Shown piece by piece: positions 47,919-59,363 of a stretch of 64,000 nt of DNA. Origin of the DNA: Cutaneotrichosporon cavernicola (Eukaryota > Basidiomycota > Tremellomycetes > Trichosporonales > Trichosporonaceae); NCBI RefSeq assembly GCF_030864355.1, contig NC_083393.1, forward strand, positions 2,356,001-2,420,000. The letters run 5' to 3'. The position numbers and the translations under genes were made by a program. The notes beneath the pieces are model-generated. The model searched no databases and was not told the DNA's origin. It saw nothing but the letters and a program-made list of their open reading frames with translations. Each line of letters opens with the position of its first letter. The first letter of the stretch is position 1.

Positions 47919-49626
47919 TTAAGGCGAGCTCGGCTCCATCTTGACCAGGCCCCGCTCGCGCGCCTGGCGATTGGCCTCCTTGCGGGCCGCGCGCTCGCGG
48001 TCGCCAGGCGTCTCGCCGCCGTTGAGAAACAGCTGGTCGAGGAGACGATCGACGTCGGGCATGGCAGTGTAGCTCTTGTGAACTTCGCCCAGCACTGTGG
48101 TCGAGTGCTTTTTTCCGTCGACATGCACAAGTTGCGTGAGGAATGTGGACGGAACGCCCGCGTTCACCTGATGTCAGCCATCCATCCCACGCTCACACTC
48201 ACGTTCATCACAATCCCCTGCTCGCCCTCGCCAAGCACGAGCTTGACCTTGCCGCTCTTCATGACGACCAGGGTGCCGACCCGCCCCTCGGGCGGCGGCA
48301 GCACCTTCTTCTTCCGCAGCGCCGCCGGAGGGGGCTTGACGTCTTCCTTCTTCTCCTCCTCGGGCTGGGGATCGCGGCTCGCAAAGCGAGGGAACGTGGT
48401 CGGGAACTGGAACGTGAACAACTTGTCTTCGGGGTTGTCCATGCCCGGTACGAAGACAAAGTCGCCCTCCATGTCCTCCTCGTATTCCTCGTCCTCGCTC
48501 TCGCTAAGGTCGAGTGCATTCGCGGCATCGATGTCACCGCTGCCCGAGAGTGTGCTCACGCCACTGATCTCGCGCGACATGTCCATCCCTCCGACACGAC
48601 GTCCCTCCGCGTCGCGGTCCTGCTCCATGTCCGCTGCGATCATGCTGTCGCCGTGCCGGAACTCGGGGAGATGTGCAACGGTCGTGGACGGGGAGACGGG
48701 CTCGTCCTTTATCCGCGGCGCCGCGACACCGGCCGCGAGATGCGCTGCGCGAGCGTTACGCGCATCCTGCTTCCGTCGCTTCGCCTCCTTCATCTTGGCC
48801 TTGTCCGCCGCCTTGGCCTTGGCCTTGCCTCCATCCAAGTCGCGCAAGCGGTACACGCTTGTCGGGGCGCTCTCGCCCAGCCCACTAACCGCCTCGATAT
48901 CGATAACCCCGCCGCCGCCGCCCCCGTGCGACGGACCGTCCTCATTGTCCGAGTACACCTCGGCACTCGTAACGTCGGCCATGTAGTTGCGCGGTGGGGC
49001 CGGCGGGATAACACGGCGAATCGCTACCATCAGCCCCATTTTCTGCTTTACGTACCTCCAGCAGAGCGCGTGCCGCCAAACGGTCCAGCCGCGACAGTCA
49101 CGAGGGGTGCTGCACCACGACCACCCCCACGTCCCCGAGGCGCACCCCGCCCACGCCCAATACCGCGCCCACGACCACCCCGCACGGCCACGGGCTCAAC
49201 CTTGACTTCAGGCTCAGCTACCGCACGGCGGATCGGCATCTTTGGCTTAAACTTGAGGCGAGCCGGGCCGGGGCCTAGGCCATCCCCAGACGCAGTTGGG
49301 GGGCCAGGGGTGATTGGACGGGAGGAGGGGCCTGAACCGGAGCGCGAAGGCACCATGGGCGCTGAAGAAGGACCTGCGCGAGGGATCACGGGCTTCACGT
49401 CGACAGGTACGGGAGGAGCGACTGGGGCAGAAGGAGCGGGTGCGTCGATGTCCATTGCCTGGCCGCCAGTAGTGAGAATCGAGTCCACTTCGCCAAGCAT
49501 CGAGGTCACGCTGGCGTCCGCTGTGGCTGGGGCTGCGGCGGCCGCCGCCGCCACGAGAGAGGGTCGCCCACGGCGAGCCTGTCCAGGCATACGTGGGAGC
49601 TTGGGTTTCTCGTCTCGTCCGGACAT
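47919..49626 (-). CDS. RNA polymerase III subunit RPC4 (Rpc53)
   Basis: Three exons, roughly 545 residues. The N-terminal half is disordered with an RGG-type stretch (RGGRGRGIGRGRG). The C-terminal half has the RPC4 signature: DKLFTFQFPTTFPRF, EGRVGTLVVMKSGKVKLVLG and VNAGVPSTFLTQLVHVD. RPC4 pairs with RPC5 in the TFIIF-like module of Pol III and is needed for initiation and termination. Intron 1 (49024-49055) is 32 nt; the splice gives SAGAIRRVIPPAPP. Intron 2 ends CTGACATCAG. Downstream it is tail-to-head with the LysM gene. Confidence 0.92.
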
Positions 49627-49958
49627 GTTGTGAAATGGATGGTTGAGAGAGTATGAGTATGGGGGTTGTTGGTGGTCACCAAAATATGGGACTCTGAATT
49701 TGGTCCCGCCAGAGTGGAGGTCGGCCACCCATGACGATGCCAGTCTGCAGAGACGATACCGACTTGTGCATGAGTAAACCACTGCCTGAGGATTGAGCTT
49801 GGTGGAGGGGTGGGGCCAAAGAGCTGCCGCCTACAAGAGTACAAGGAGTAGACTGAACTGAGCAAGCGACCAACTCTAGTTGCACTGGGTTGCTCTCCAT
49901 CACGCCCCAAGCCAACACTCCCGCCTCGTACATGTAATCCATTGACCTGGTACAACGT

Positions 49959-51746
49959 CTAGGGGTTGACAACCTTGGAGATAATCTTCAGCGCCTCCAT
50001 CACCTTCTCGTCCTCCCAATGGCCTCCGATGATTTGGAGATCGATTGGCGCGTTCTCAAACTTCTCGGGGGTATCTGGGATTAGCTCTACATCTCCACAC
50101 CTCGGCCTGTTATCCACTCACACTCCTCGGCAGTCCGCTTGTCGTCCTCGGAGAGGTACTCGCGCGGCTGGTCGCGCGCGTGCTCGGGGTTCTTTGGGTC
50201 GACCTGCACGCCGGTGGGGAACACGGCACCAGGGTAGTCGAGGAGGTTGTACAGCGCCGTGTACAGCCAGTACTTGGATGTTCCGAGCACATTCGCCGGC
50301 CCAGGCATAGGAGGGAGGAGCATGACGTCGATGTTCAGGCTCTCCCAGTGCTTTGCGTAATCCTTGCGGTAGGCCTCGCGCCGGCCCACGAGGTTCATGA
50401 CCTCGGTGGTCGTCTTCTCCGTCGCGCCCTCCATAATCCACTCGGTAAGAGGGAGGAGGGGCTCACCGGTACGTCCAAGCTCTTCGATCACACGCGCACC
50501 GCCGTCGGTATAGTACAGCTCCTTGAGGAGGAGCCACGCCTCCCATGTCTTGCGGGGCTGTACCTCGACCACCTCGTATCCCGCGGCCTTGAGCTTGTCG
50601 ACGGCAGTCTTGAGCGCGGCACGCATAGGAGGCTGGGGCACAACTACGCCGTCGTTCCACTGAACGCCGATGCGGGGCTTGCTGCCGCCAATCCACTCGA
50701 CCTCCTCGGGGCGCCAGGGCATCTTGACGACTCCGGGGTCAAGCTTCCACGGCTTGGCGTCGAGCTGCACCTTGACAAAGAGCTCCATGTCGCGAGCGCT
50801 GACGCCCATCGGCCCGATTGCGCCGACGATCGTCTCCTGGTTCGGCATGCCGGACATGTTGCCGCTCTTTGGGAGACGCGACGCACAGGGCTTGAAGCCG
50901 TACAGCCCACAGTTGGCGCAGGGGTTGCGAATCGAGCCGCCAATGTCGGTACCGATGCTAATGTCAGCGTTGGGCGGGCGAGAACTCGGCAACAAGTAGG
51001 TGGAGAGCACAACAGATGCAAGTCTCACTCCCACTCAATGAACTCACCCAAGGACGGAACCGCCGGCCGCAATCAGCGCAGCCTCGCCGCCCGTCGACCC
51101 TCCTGGCGTGAGGTCGGTGTTGAAGGGGTTGGTCGTGGGCCCCAAGAACGAGTTGCACTCGAGGTGCATGATGGACTGGGGGTTGGTCGTCTTGCAGTAG
51201 AACACGGCACCAGCCGCGCGGAACGACGCAGTGATGACAGCGTCCTCTGCCGAAACACCTTGGTCGCTCTCAAGGAACCCGAGGTACCCGGCCGACATTC
51301 GTGTGCCCTTGACCGCGACCATGTCTGGTGTCAGCTCTAACCCTATCTCGCGACTCACCCTTGACCGAGATCGGCACGCCGTGGAGAGCACCGACCGTCT
51401 TGCCCGTGCGCTCGAGCTCGTCGTCGAGCCACTTTGCGCGAGCGAGAGCCTCCTCCGGGAAGAAGTCCATGATGCAGTTGGTGGTCTGGTGGGCAACAGC
51501 CGCGCTCTTGCAGTACGCAGTGACGACCTGGACAGCGGTGAACTTGCGCGCGGCAATGTCGGCTGCGAGTTGCGTCGCGTCGCGCGCGAGGAGCTTGACC
51601 TCGTCGGGAGTCAGGATGCCCGAGGTCTCAGCGACGAACCGCACGTCCTTGCTGGCTGGCTTGGACTTGAGGCGCCATGCCTCGGGGATGGAGGCGAGTA
51701 CCTGTGCCTTGTACGCGTCTGCGCGGGTCTTCCAGTCGTTGGCCAT
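49959..51746 (-). CDS. Amidase (amidase-signature family, AmdS-like)
   Basis: Four exons, about 560 residues. Ser-cisSer-Lys triad: Lys in GVPISVKG, the cis-Ser in TPGGSTGGEAAL, nucleophile Ser in GTDIGGSIRNP. Splices after SVKG (near 51357-51325), after GGSVLG (near 51047-50960) and after RTAEE (near 50120-50074) keep frame; each intron ends in CTRA(C/T) close to AG. The C-terminus IIGGHWEDEKVMEALK is the family's usual end. It hydrolyses a carboxamide to acid and ammonia for nitrogen or carbon use. A sugar-type transporter follows upstream on the same strand, but a joint role is not evident. Confidence 0.9.
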
Positions 51747-52475
51747 TGTGAGTGACAGAGTTAGTGGGTATTGCAAGGTGATGCTATCTATCAATATGAA
51801 TGTGAGCGACATGCGTGAGCCGAGTCAGGTGGGCAGCTTGTCGCCCATCTCGAGTCGCTTCTGATCGGGCCGGCCGAGACGATATACGACGCATCCGATC
51901 GTAAGCGACCCGACGTTACCCCCAGAGTCGGCAGCCGGTTCGCACGCCACTGCTTGCAGCTGAGCATGCGGCCACTCGCTGGCAGTGCGGAAAGCCAGTC
52001 CATGTTGCTGCTTCTCGGGTTACAGACCCGGTGACATACGTCGCTCGCTTCACATTCTCTAATCGCGAGCAGTATCGCCACCCCAATCTGGGGTGGCGCC
52101 ATGATCCCTCCCGATCTCCATACGCGAGTCCCGATAGCAGCCCATGAATCAGACTCTGCTATCATGCAGTAAGTAGTAGCAGGAATGGATATACATGGAG
52201 GGCAGTGGGATATACCAAGTGTGGCGCCATAAGACGTCCACTCCAGACGTGTCCAACCCCGCACTCGTAGCTGCAAACCGTGTCGCATGACCCTATTTAC
52301 AACAGCCCTATTATCTAACCTGTGACACTACTACTGCTTTACTACTCGACTTGTCTTCTGTCGCCACTACTTGTATCATCCTACAGGACCAATCAATCGC
52401 CTCCCTCATCTGCCCTCCACATCGAAATGCCGACTTACCCGCGGCTCTCTCAACTCCCCACCCGCCCAAAGCCGA
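51747..52475. other. Intergenic, nothing recognised
   Basis: Between the amidase 5' side and the transporter 3' side. A CACCCCAATCTGGGGTGG inverted repeat lies at 52079-52096. No gene supported. Confidence 0.45.
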
Positions 52476-54142
52476 CTAGAGACCCGCAGCGGCCAGCACC
52501 TTGCGTTCCTCGGCCGCGCGTTCGCGGGCAGCCGCGGAGAGCGCAAACGAAGTTTTCTTCGGGTTCTTGGATTCGAACACCTCGTCGAGCTCCTCGAGCG
52601 ACAGCTGCTTGGTCTCGACGGTGAACAGATAGATGACCGCGACGCCCACAATGTCCCACACCATGAAGATGAGGTACGTCTTCCAGCTCAGGGCCTTGAG
52701 GGCGCTGGGGAGGCCGAAAGTGTTGATGAGCGAGAAAACATTGGTGAACCAGCCCTGCAGCGCAAGTCCCTTGGCGCGCACCTCGAACGCAAGGCACTCG
52801 GCCGGGTACAGGCCTTGCAATGGTGTCCAACCAAAGCTGTAACACATCATAAACAGGTAGATGAACGTGATGCCGGCGTTGGCGCGCATGGCGTTCTTGT
52901 GGCCGGCGTCGGAGAGGAGACCTGCGACAATCGCCAATCCGCAAGTACACGAAATTGCGGCGGTGAGCATGAGCTTGCGCCGGCCGACCTTGTCGACAAT
53001 CGCAGTACCCGTGAGAGCGGCGGCAAACGAGGTGATCGAGTTGACAAAGTTGAGCACACGCTGGCGGTCACGGTTGACAATGCCGGCAAGCTGGAGGAGA
53101 GACGGGAGGTAGTAGGTGATAAGACCGTTACCACTGAGCTGGCCCCAGCACGACACAATGACGCACATGCCGAAGCGGTAGCGGCCAGAGTGGCTGTTGA
53201 AGAGCGGGCGGAAGTCCCACCAGCGCTGGTCGGCACCGTCCAGTGCGATCGAGTCGCGGAACTCGGAGACCTCCATCTGCACAAGAGGCGAGTTGACGTC
53301 GTTGTCCTGCGAGTGGAGCTTTGCGAGAATTTTGATGGCCTCCTCCTCGTGACCACGCGAGAAGAGCCAGCGCGGTGACTCGGGGAGGAACAGGACAAAG
53401 GCAATGTTGATAACGGCGAGCATGCACTGGAGGATCATGGGGACGCGCCACGACCAATCGGTCGCCATACGGCCCATGGGGATGGCGATGCCGGATGCGA
53501 GCAGTTGCCCGACGTAGTAGAACGAGTTCTGGAGACCCATGTAGCGGCCGCGGTTCCACGGCGAAGTGATCTCGGAGAGGTACGACTTGCCTGCGGCGGC
53601 AGCGGCCGAGCAGCCCATACCAACGAGGAAGCGGCCGGCGAGCAACATGCCCATGTTCTTGCTAAAGCCGCAGAGGAATGCGCCAACCACGAGGATAATG
53701 TTGCCAATGAACATACCCCAGCGACGACCAAACTTGTCGGGGAGGTAGGCGGCGAGGAACGCAGCGGCGACCTGACCGACAGTGTACATACCCTGCTGTC
53801 AGTTTTTAGTAGTTCAAGTCAACTCACGAAAACAATACCGGTGCTCTTGGCAGCCCCCTCAAGGCCAAAGTAGGCCTGGAACTGGATCATACTGTTGATG
53901 GCGCCCATGACGGTTCCGTCGAACCCCGAGTCGCCAGAGCACATGCACACGACGAGGACGATGCACAGGAGCTGGATGGCGCGGGGCGAGAACGCGCGCG
54001 GCCCCGGGTCGGCAGCGCGCGCCATGGCGAGCGCGATAGCGCGATCATGGGATGGGTTCGTGAAGCTGGCGCTCTCGTCAAGCTTGTCGACGCTGCCTCC
54101 GGTGCTGATCTCGACGTGGGAGATGGCGGCTTTGCTCTCCAT
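52476..54142 (-). CDS. MFS sugar transporter (LAC12/HXT family)
   Basis: Two exons, about 540 residues, twelve hydrophobic segments. Family marks: DSGFDGTVMGAINSM in TM1, DKFGRRWGM loop, GRFLVGMG, PESPRWLFSRG, DKVGRRKLM and the late VETKQLSLEELDEVFE. It resembles fungal lactose/hexose proton symporters. ATG 54142 (MESKAAISHVEIS) is used; further upstream the frame has only a GTG. The intron near 53827-53797 ends CTGACAGCAG. Substrate is not predictable. Confidence 0.92.
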
Positions 54143-55041
54143 AATGTTCGTGTAGTTGGATGTGGGGCCATCGCCATTGCTCACACGGACGGTTTATGAA
54201 CAGTTAGTGGAGCAGTAGACTTTGGCCTAGCGGCACGGCAATCATTGAACGGTGTTTTGCTGGACTAACTCAGGCGCTTGCAACCGTTGTGGGGTCCCTC
54301 AGCCCAGATTGCATGCATGTGGGAAATGAGAGGACTCTGGACGCGCTATTCTTTCGGCAAGTCACGGCCATCTACGGACTGTGCGATCTCATGTGTCCTC
54401 TGCCGGACCCCGGTGTTTAAGCAAATGTGGGCAAAACACCGTCCCACATTGCCTTGCCATCAATTGGCTCAGTCTACGTTAATCCCATCATGGCATACAT
54501 GAAATACCCCGGTGTCTGCGGCATACCGTGCGGGCCATATTGTGCCGAGAGCTCTCATCTCGGATCTATGGAGATGGGACGGGACTCGAACAAGCTGCAG
54601 GAGGAGGCGAGCCGCCGCCGAGCATGTGGACCGCCAACTACTGTACCAACGCGCGAGGCTGACCTGTTGCTGTCTTGCAGAACGTTCTGAGCATTTTGCG
54701 AGAAAAGCACTCTCGTCCGTGCCTCTCAGCAGCCATGTCCATCCATATCCACGAGCTATCACAATTAATTGAGCCTATTCAACACTCGCCACCGCCACGG
54801 TTAGAACTCTCCACATCTCAGATGTGGGCCCCGGTGGGCACTAACCACCCGGAGATTGCCGTTTGCCAAGTAACATCCGGGGAGCATCACCTGGCCTACT
54901 TTCCATCTGATCGGCCCTTTTTCACCGACTCCTGCGATAAAGCTCAATCAGGACCGTTCCGCATCAGGAGCCGAAGCGCCAACGGTCAAAACGGAGCGGC
55001 CCGGGAGCCCGGCAGTCACGTCATATTGAGTCGATGATTAC
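54143..55041. other. Intergenic, nothing recognised
   Basis: Upstream of the transporter gene. No coding or RNA feature supported. Confidence 0.45.
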
Positions 55042-55841
55042 ATGCACTGGCACAGTGCTAGCAGCCTTGGCGCGCCCATTTCGCCCATCTCGATCCAGTA
55101 CGCCTCCTCCCCGATACTGTCCTTATACTCTTCAATCGAGAGCATGCTACACCGCATCCCGAGCTCCTCGAGACCATACGTTTCGTCGCCAAAACCGGTG
55201 ATGTACTCTGCCAGGGTGGGCGCCCTATGATACCAAATGTCTTGGCTAAGACGCGCACCTGGTCGTCCGAGATGGGACCGTTACCCACGACAATGAGGCG
55301 CTACGCATCCGCGCATGCGGCCCCTCTCGATGGGGTACCAGTCGCCGTTGTCGTTCCACCACGAGCGCGACGAGGTTGGTGGGTCCACAGCCGCGAGGTC
55401 GGCAATGACGAGGACAAGCGTCTCAACCTCTTTGAGGAACCCATAAGCCGATTTCGAGGCCATTTCAACCCCAGGTGAAGAACGGTACGTGGAATCTTCC
55501 CTCTCGGCTGCAGGACGATGGCCAACTCGGAGCGGTTAGCTGAAATCCGGGGACATTGGCCATGGGACTACAGTATGTCCCAGGAGGACGAGGGTATCGA
55601 CGTCGGCCCTGACCACAGGAGCATCAACGGCGTCGCGACAGTGGTTGACTGTCCTAACTCGCAAGTAAGACATGGCCCCAATGTCCAAGCAGAAGCCCTT
55701 GAAGGCGATCGGGTGCAAGTCAAACACCAGGACACTGACAAAGTCGAGAATCTGCCCAGCAGAGAGGAGTCCGTGGAACCTGCCTTTGGCCACTTGCAGC
55801 TCTTCGTCTCCCCTGTGATTCTCGTCTCCGTCATCGCCCAT
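55042..55841 (-). pseudogene. Decayed gene of unrecognised family
   Basis: Coding-like fragments on the minus strand run in order but in changing frames, with stops between. They are DTLVLLGHTVVPWPMSPDFS (about 55600-55536), RFHVPFFTWG (about 55500-55470), ETLVLVIADLAAVDPPTSSR then WWNDNGDWYPIERG (about 55430-55320), VVGNGPISDDQVRVLAKTFG (about 55290-55230) and YGLEELGMRCSMLSIEEYK then EEAYWIEMGEMG (about 55180-55070). The junctions lack the local intron signals, so loss by frameshift is more likely than splicing. Family not recognised. Confidence 0.5.
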
Positions 55842-56606
55842 GTGTGACCCCCGGTTGAAGAGTCAGAATAAATGGGACTGGGGTTTACTGTCAATGGATC
55901 TGTTGCCTGGACGCATGTTTGCTTCCTCTATTGTTTGTTGTGGGATTGTCTCAGTTCTGATAGTTCTGCCTAGTGCTGGAGGAAATAGTGTCTCGGATGC
56001 GATTCTCAGGCCAAACAGATGACGACAAGGCCTGAACTGGCCAGCGGACCGCCGGCCCGGTCAACTCTGGACGGGTGTGAATCACTCGGTTGCGCCACAC
56101 ACTTGAGTGAGTTGTTTGGTTCTCTTGGTTACGTTGACTCATTCGGGCAGACGCGGTGAGATGGCTGGTGTGGAGGTCGCCCCGGAGCCTGAATGCGCGT
56201 ACCTCGGCCGATAGGCCGCTTGAGCGTTCTCGAGCTGCCAAGCAAGCCATCCGAGGTTGGCGGCGGAACAAGTGGCATGTTAAGCGGGTGGATGGTGAGC
56301 GGGGTGTCACCTTCCTCGACCGACTCACCTCCACCCTCCACTGTAACGGGGCCTCTCTCTTCTCTCTTAGCTCCTCGCCGAGGCCAACTCCGACGCCAAG
56401 CTCTGTCGACGCGGGATACGCGACGCGCATGGTGCTCGACCTATGCAAGCAGGCGAGTTGGTGGGTATGATGAGAAAGGAGAGATGATTATTACACCTTC
56501 CTCGGTTGACTCATCTCTCCGTCGTATCATCACATCTCTCCATCTCTCCACCTCTCTATCGAGCAGTTCTCACCACTCGCTCTCCCTCACGCCCACATCA
56601 TTCACA
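55842..56606. other. Intergenic, nothing recognised
   Basis: Upstream of the decayed gene and of the Swi5 gene. Pyrimidine-rich TCTCTCCATC repeats near 56530-56560 probably belong to the Swi5 leader. Confidence 0.4.
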
Positions 56607-57063
56607 ATGGCCACCCGCCCCTCAACCACAGCCATGCAGGCTGTCACTATTGTGAGACTCAATGCGGCCGTGCCTTTGCTCACACCAGCCTCGCCCGCGC
56701 TCACCGCACCCTGACCCCCGGGTCGAGAAGCTCCTCCGCGAGATTGAGGAGGCCGAAGCCCAACTTGGGTGAGCTTGCCTCCCTCATGAGGAAGGTATCC
56801 ACACAGCTTGATCTGTGAAATGCTCAGGCTTAGCTGAGCCCAGCGTCGACCAGGGCGGAAAGCCCAAGGACGCGGACGCCATGTGTAAGCGCCATATCGA
56901 CCTTCTACACGAGTATAACGAGGTCAAGGATGCGACGCAATCCCTTATCGGCAAGGTGAGTTAAGATACGCCGAATGCTAACTAACCCCAGTACGCCCAG
57001 CTCACGCACACGACTGTCACGGCTGTGCACCAGCAGCTCGGCCTGCCTCTCCATGACGAGTAG
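56607..57063 (+). CDS. Swi5/Sae3 homologous-recombination mediator
   Basis: Four small exons (56607-56651, 56689-56768, 56844-56955, 56992-57063) give 102 residues. The conserved C-terminal block reads CKRHIDLLHEYNEVKDATQ, then SLIGKYAQLTHTTVTAVH and QQLGL, matching the Swi5 family pattern of two helices with HxYNE-KD-Q-IG. An upstream coiled-coil helix (VEKLLREIEEAEAQLG) is also typical. Swi5 pairs with Sfr1/Mei5 to load Rad51/Dmc1. No exon is long enough to stand out alone, so the gene is easily missed. All junctions keep frame. Confidence 0.85.
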
Positions 57064-57302
57064 ATGCCGCAACTCGCCAGATCTGGTTTACCTCCACTTC
57101 GTTTCGCTCGCCCATCGCGCGACTCATAGCACCCGGAATCCCTCGATCAATCTGTATTAGTTGACAGTGCAGCCGTGAAATCAGTCGATTGCACCCTCAG
57201 TGTTCGCTGCTCACACATGCATCAACTTCTCCGTCATACCTATGCTATTTTGAGGGCGCGGGTCGAGGGTGCAGCCTCGATACCCACGCCACACGGCCGC
57301 GC

Positions 57303-58632
57303 TTACGACTGGGCCGACGAGATGAAGAACGACTTCGAGATCGAGGGGTCAATGGGGGCGGCCGGGAGGGGGTTGGCCTTGGGGAGCTGGCTCTGGTCGG
57401 AGGTGAAGCCCTTCGAGTCCTGGACGGTCGAGTTCGCGAGCGAAATCTCACCGGGCTGGGCCTCGCCCTTGATGAGCTTCTTCCAAGCCTTGTGGCACTC
57501 GAAGATGATCTCGGTGGCGTACTTCTTGGGCTTGGCCTCGCCAGAGAAGGCAAACACGTTCTCGGGCTTGTTGTCAGGGATCTTGTACACACGGAACCAC
57601 TCGTTGGTGGCACGGATGAAGCCGGGAAGGTGGCGCTCAACGTCCTCAATGTCGTTGAGGCGCGAAGCGAGCTGGTCGTTGACGTCGACGACAATGACCT
57701 TCCAGTCGGTCTCGCCCTCGTCGAGGAGAGCCATGATGCCGAGGACCTTGACCTGCTTGACCTGGCCAGTGTAGCCGACGGCCTCGCCGATCTCGCACAC
57801 GTCGAGCGGGTCGTTGTCACCGTTAGCGTTGGTGTCGGGGTGCTTGTGGTTGGGGTCCTCCCAAGTCTGAGGGAAGGCACCGTAGTTCCAGATGTAACCG
57901 TGGTGGGGGAAGCAGTTGCGGACGTAGCGGAGCTTGCCCTTCTTGGTGTCTAGGAGTTAGCTGTTGTGCATGCGTGAGAAAAGTCAGAGGAGCAGTGTGT
58001 CACAGTGCAAGGAGGGCGCACACCCATGACGACTGAGTTTCTCGATCCTCGAGACGCGCTCGCTCGTCGTCACTCGTCGCTCTCGCTCTCGGGAAGCAAC
58101 TCACCCTGGAGGATGGGGTTGAAGGCCTCCTCCTTGCAGATCTCCATCTTGGCGTTGGTCCAGCGGGGCACCTCAACGATCATGTTGAGGATACCCTGGC
58201 CCTCGTCGGCGTAGAGGGGGATGTCACTGGTGTGAGCTACATCTTGATCGGGTTGGTTGGGGAATGAACAATTGGGGAAGGGGCGGGGTTGGAGCTCTGT
58301 GCATCATCACAGCGTCGTTCCCCCCCCCCCCCCCCCCCCTGCCTTGGCGGTATGCACGTGCGGCATGCACCGTACTGGGAGCCTTGTTCGCCATGCAATC
58401 ATATGCTCTCGCTGTTCTCGCCCCATCTGCTCGGTGCTCGTTGGCATTCTCGGGATTGGTGATAAAAACAGGCACTCTTGGCCGAAAGGTGCGCTCGGAA
58501 GTGCCGAGCTGCCGAAGCGAAGCGGAAAACTCACTGGAAGGGGGAGACGACCTTGCCGTCCTTCTCAATGAAGAGACGGTAGTCGAGAGTGTTGGCAGCG
58601 CCGACCTGGCGAACGGAGTAGTCGGAAGTCAT
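57303..58632 (-). CDS. IPP1: Inorganic pyrophosphatase (family I)
   Basis: Three exons, about 285 residues, like yeast Ipp1 (287). Splices give [18 protein letters not shown] and [15 protein letters not shown]. Active-site marks: [40 protein letters not shown] (metal Asp cluster), [16 protein letters not shown], and [18 protein letters not shown]. Hydrolyses pyrophosphate in the cytosol. Intron 1 (about 300 nt) carries 20 consecutive G on the coding strand; the next intron is about 150 nt, both long for this genome. Confidence 0.95.
58320..58339. repeat. Poly-C homopolymer, 20 nt (intronic)
   Basis: C run on the plus strand, G run in the pyrophosphatase pre-mRNA, inside its first intron. Confidence 0.96.
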
Positions 58633-59363
58633 TTTGGAGGATGATGAGCTTTGTCTGGAGATGTGGTTGAAGGTAGTTGTAAGACGTTTGACTGCAGAGA
58701 GTGGTGATGACATTTGGGGTGTAGAAACGCGGAAACGTGGAAGGGTAGGTAGGCAGGCAGAGAGAGGGAAGGGCGGAAAGAGTTGGGGCGCAAGCGGCCA
58801 AATTGACTGGAACAAGACTCTGACTTATCCTTAGGGGCGCTCATTATCACGCCATACGGTTACTCTAAAGGGCCACTCTTTACCGGTCAAAGTAGGTCTC
58901 GGCAGCCTAACACGACTAAAACCCCTCGCCTTTTCTACAATCATCCCATCCTCGGTGGTGGGACTTTGTGACTCCTTTCTATCCCCTGACTCTCTCCGTA
59001 TCCCACCCCCTTGTTCAACCAACCATAATCTTGGACAGCTCGACTGTATCGGCTCAAGTGCGGGGTCAGTGTTAGGGTAGGCCCTCCACTCTGATGGGCT
59101 GCGGAGATTACGGTCGTGATTGACCGAAATATGGAATCAGGGAAGAGATATAGAACTGTCGCGTGGCTCAGCTGCTCGCGTGGTTCAAAAATGTATCACG
59201 TGATGTAATCGGAATCAAAGCCACGCGACCGACTATGACGACGATGGGACCGCGACTCAAGTAGAGCTGAGGAGGTAGACATGGTCCACATCTGAGCAAT
59301 AACAGCAATAACAACCTTCCTCCGCTTGCTCTCCTTTACTCCATCTGCTCACCACGTCCAACA
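58633..59363. promoter_or_regulatory. Divergent promoter IPP1 / CSN1
   Basis: Shared upstream region of two housekeeping genes. Contains TCACGTGA at about 59197-59204, an E-box-type palindrome. Otherwise nothing recognised. Confidence 0.4.

Noticed and set aside
48143..49633. 496-codon plus-strand frame across RPC4
   Set aside because: Opposite strand carries the clear RPC4 signature with consistent splicing; the plus frame is Arg/Pro/Ala-rich noise.
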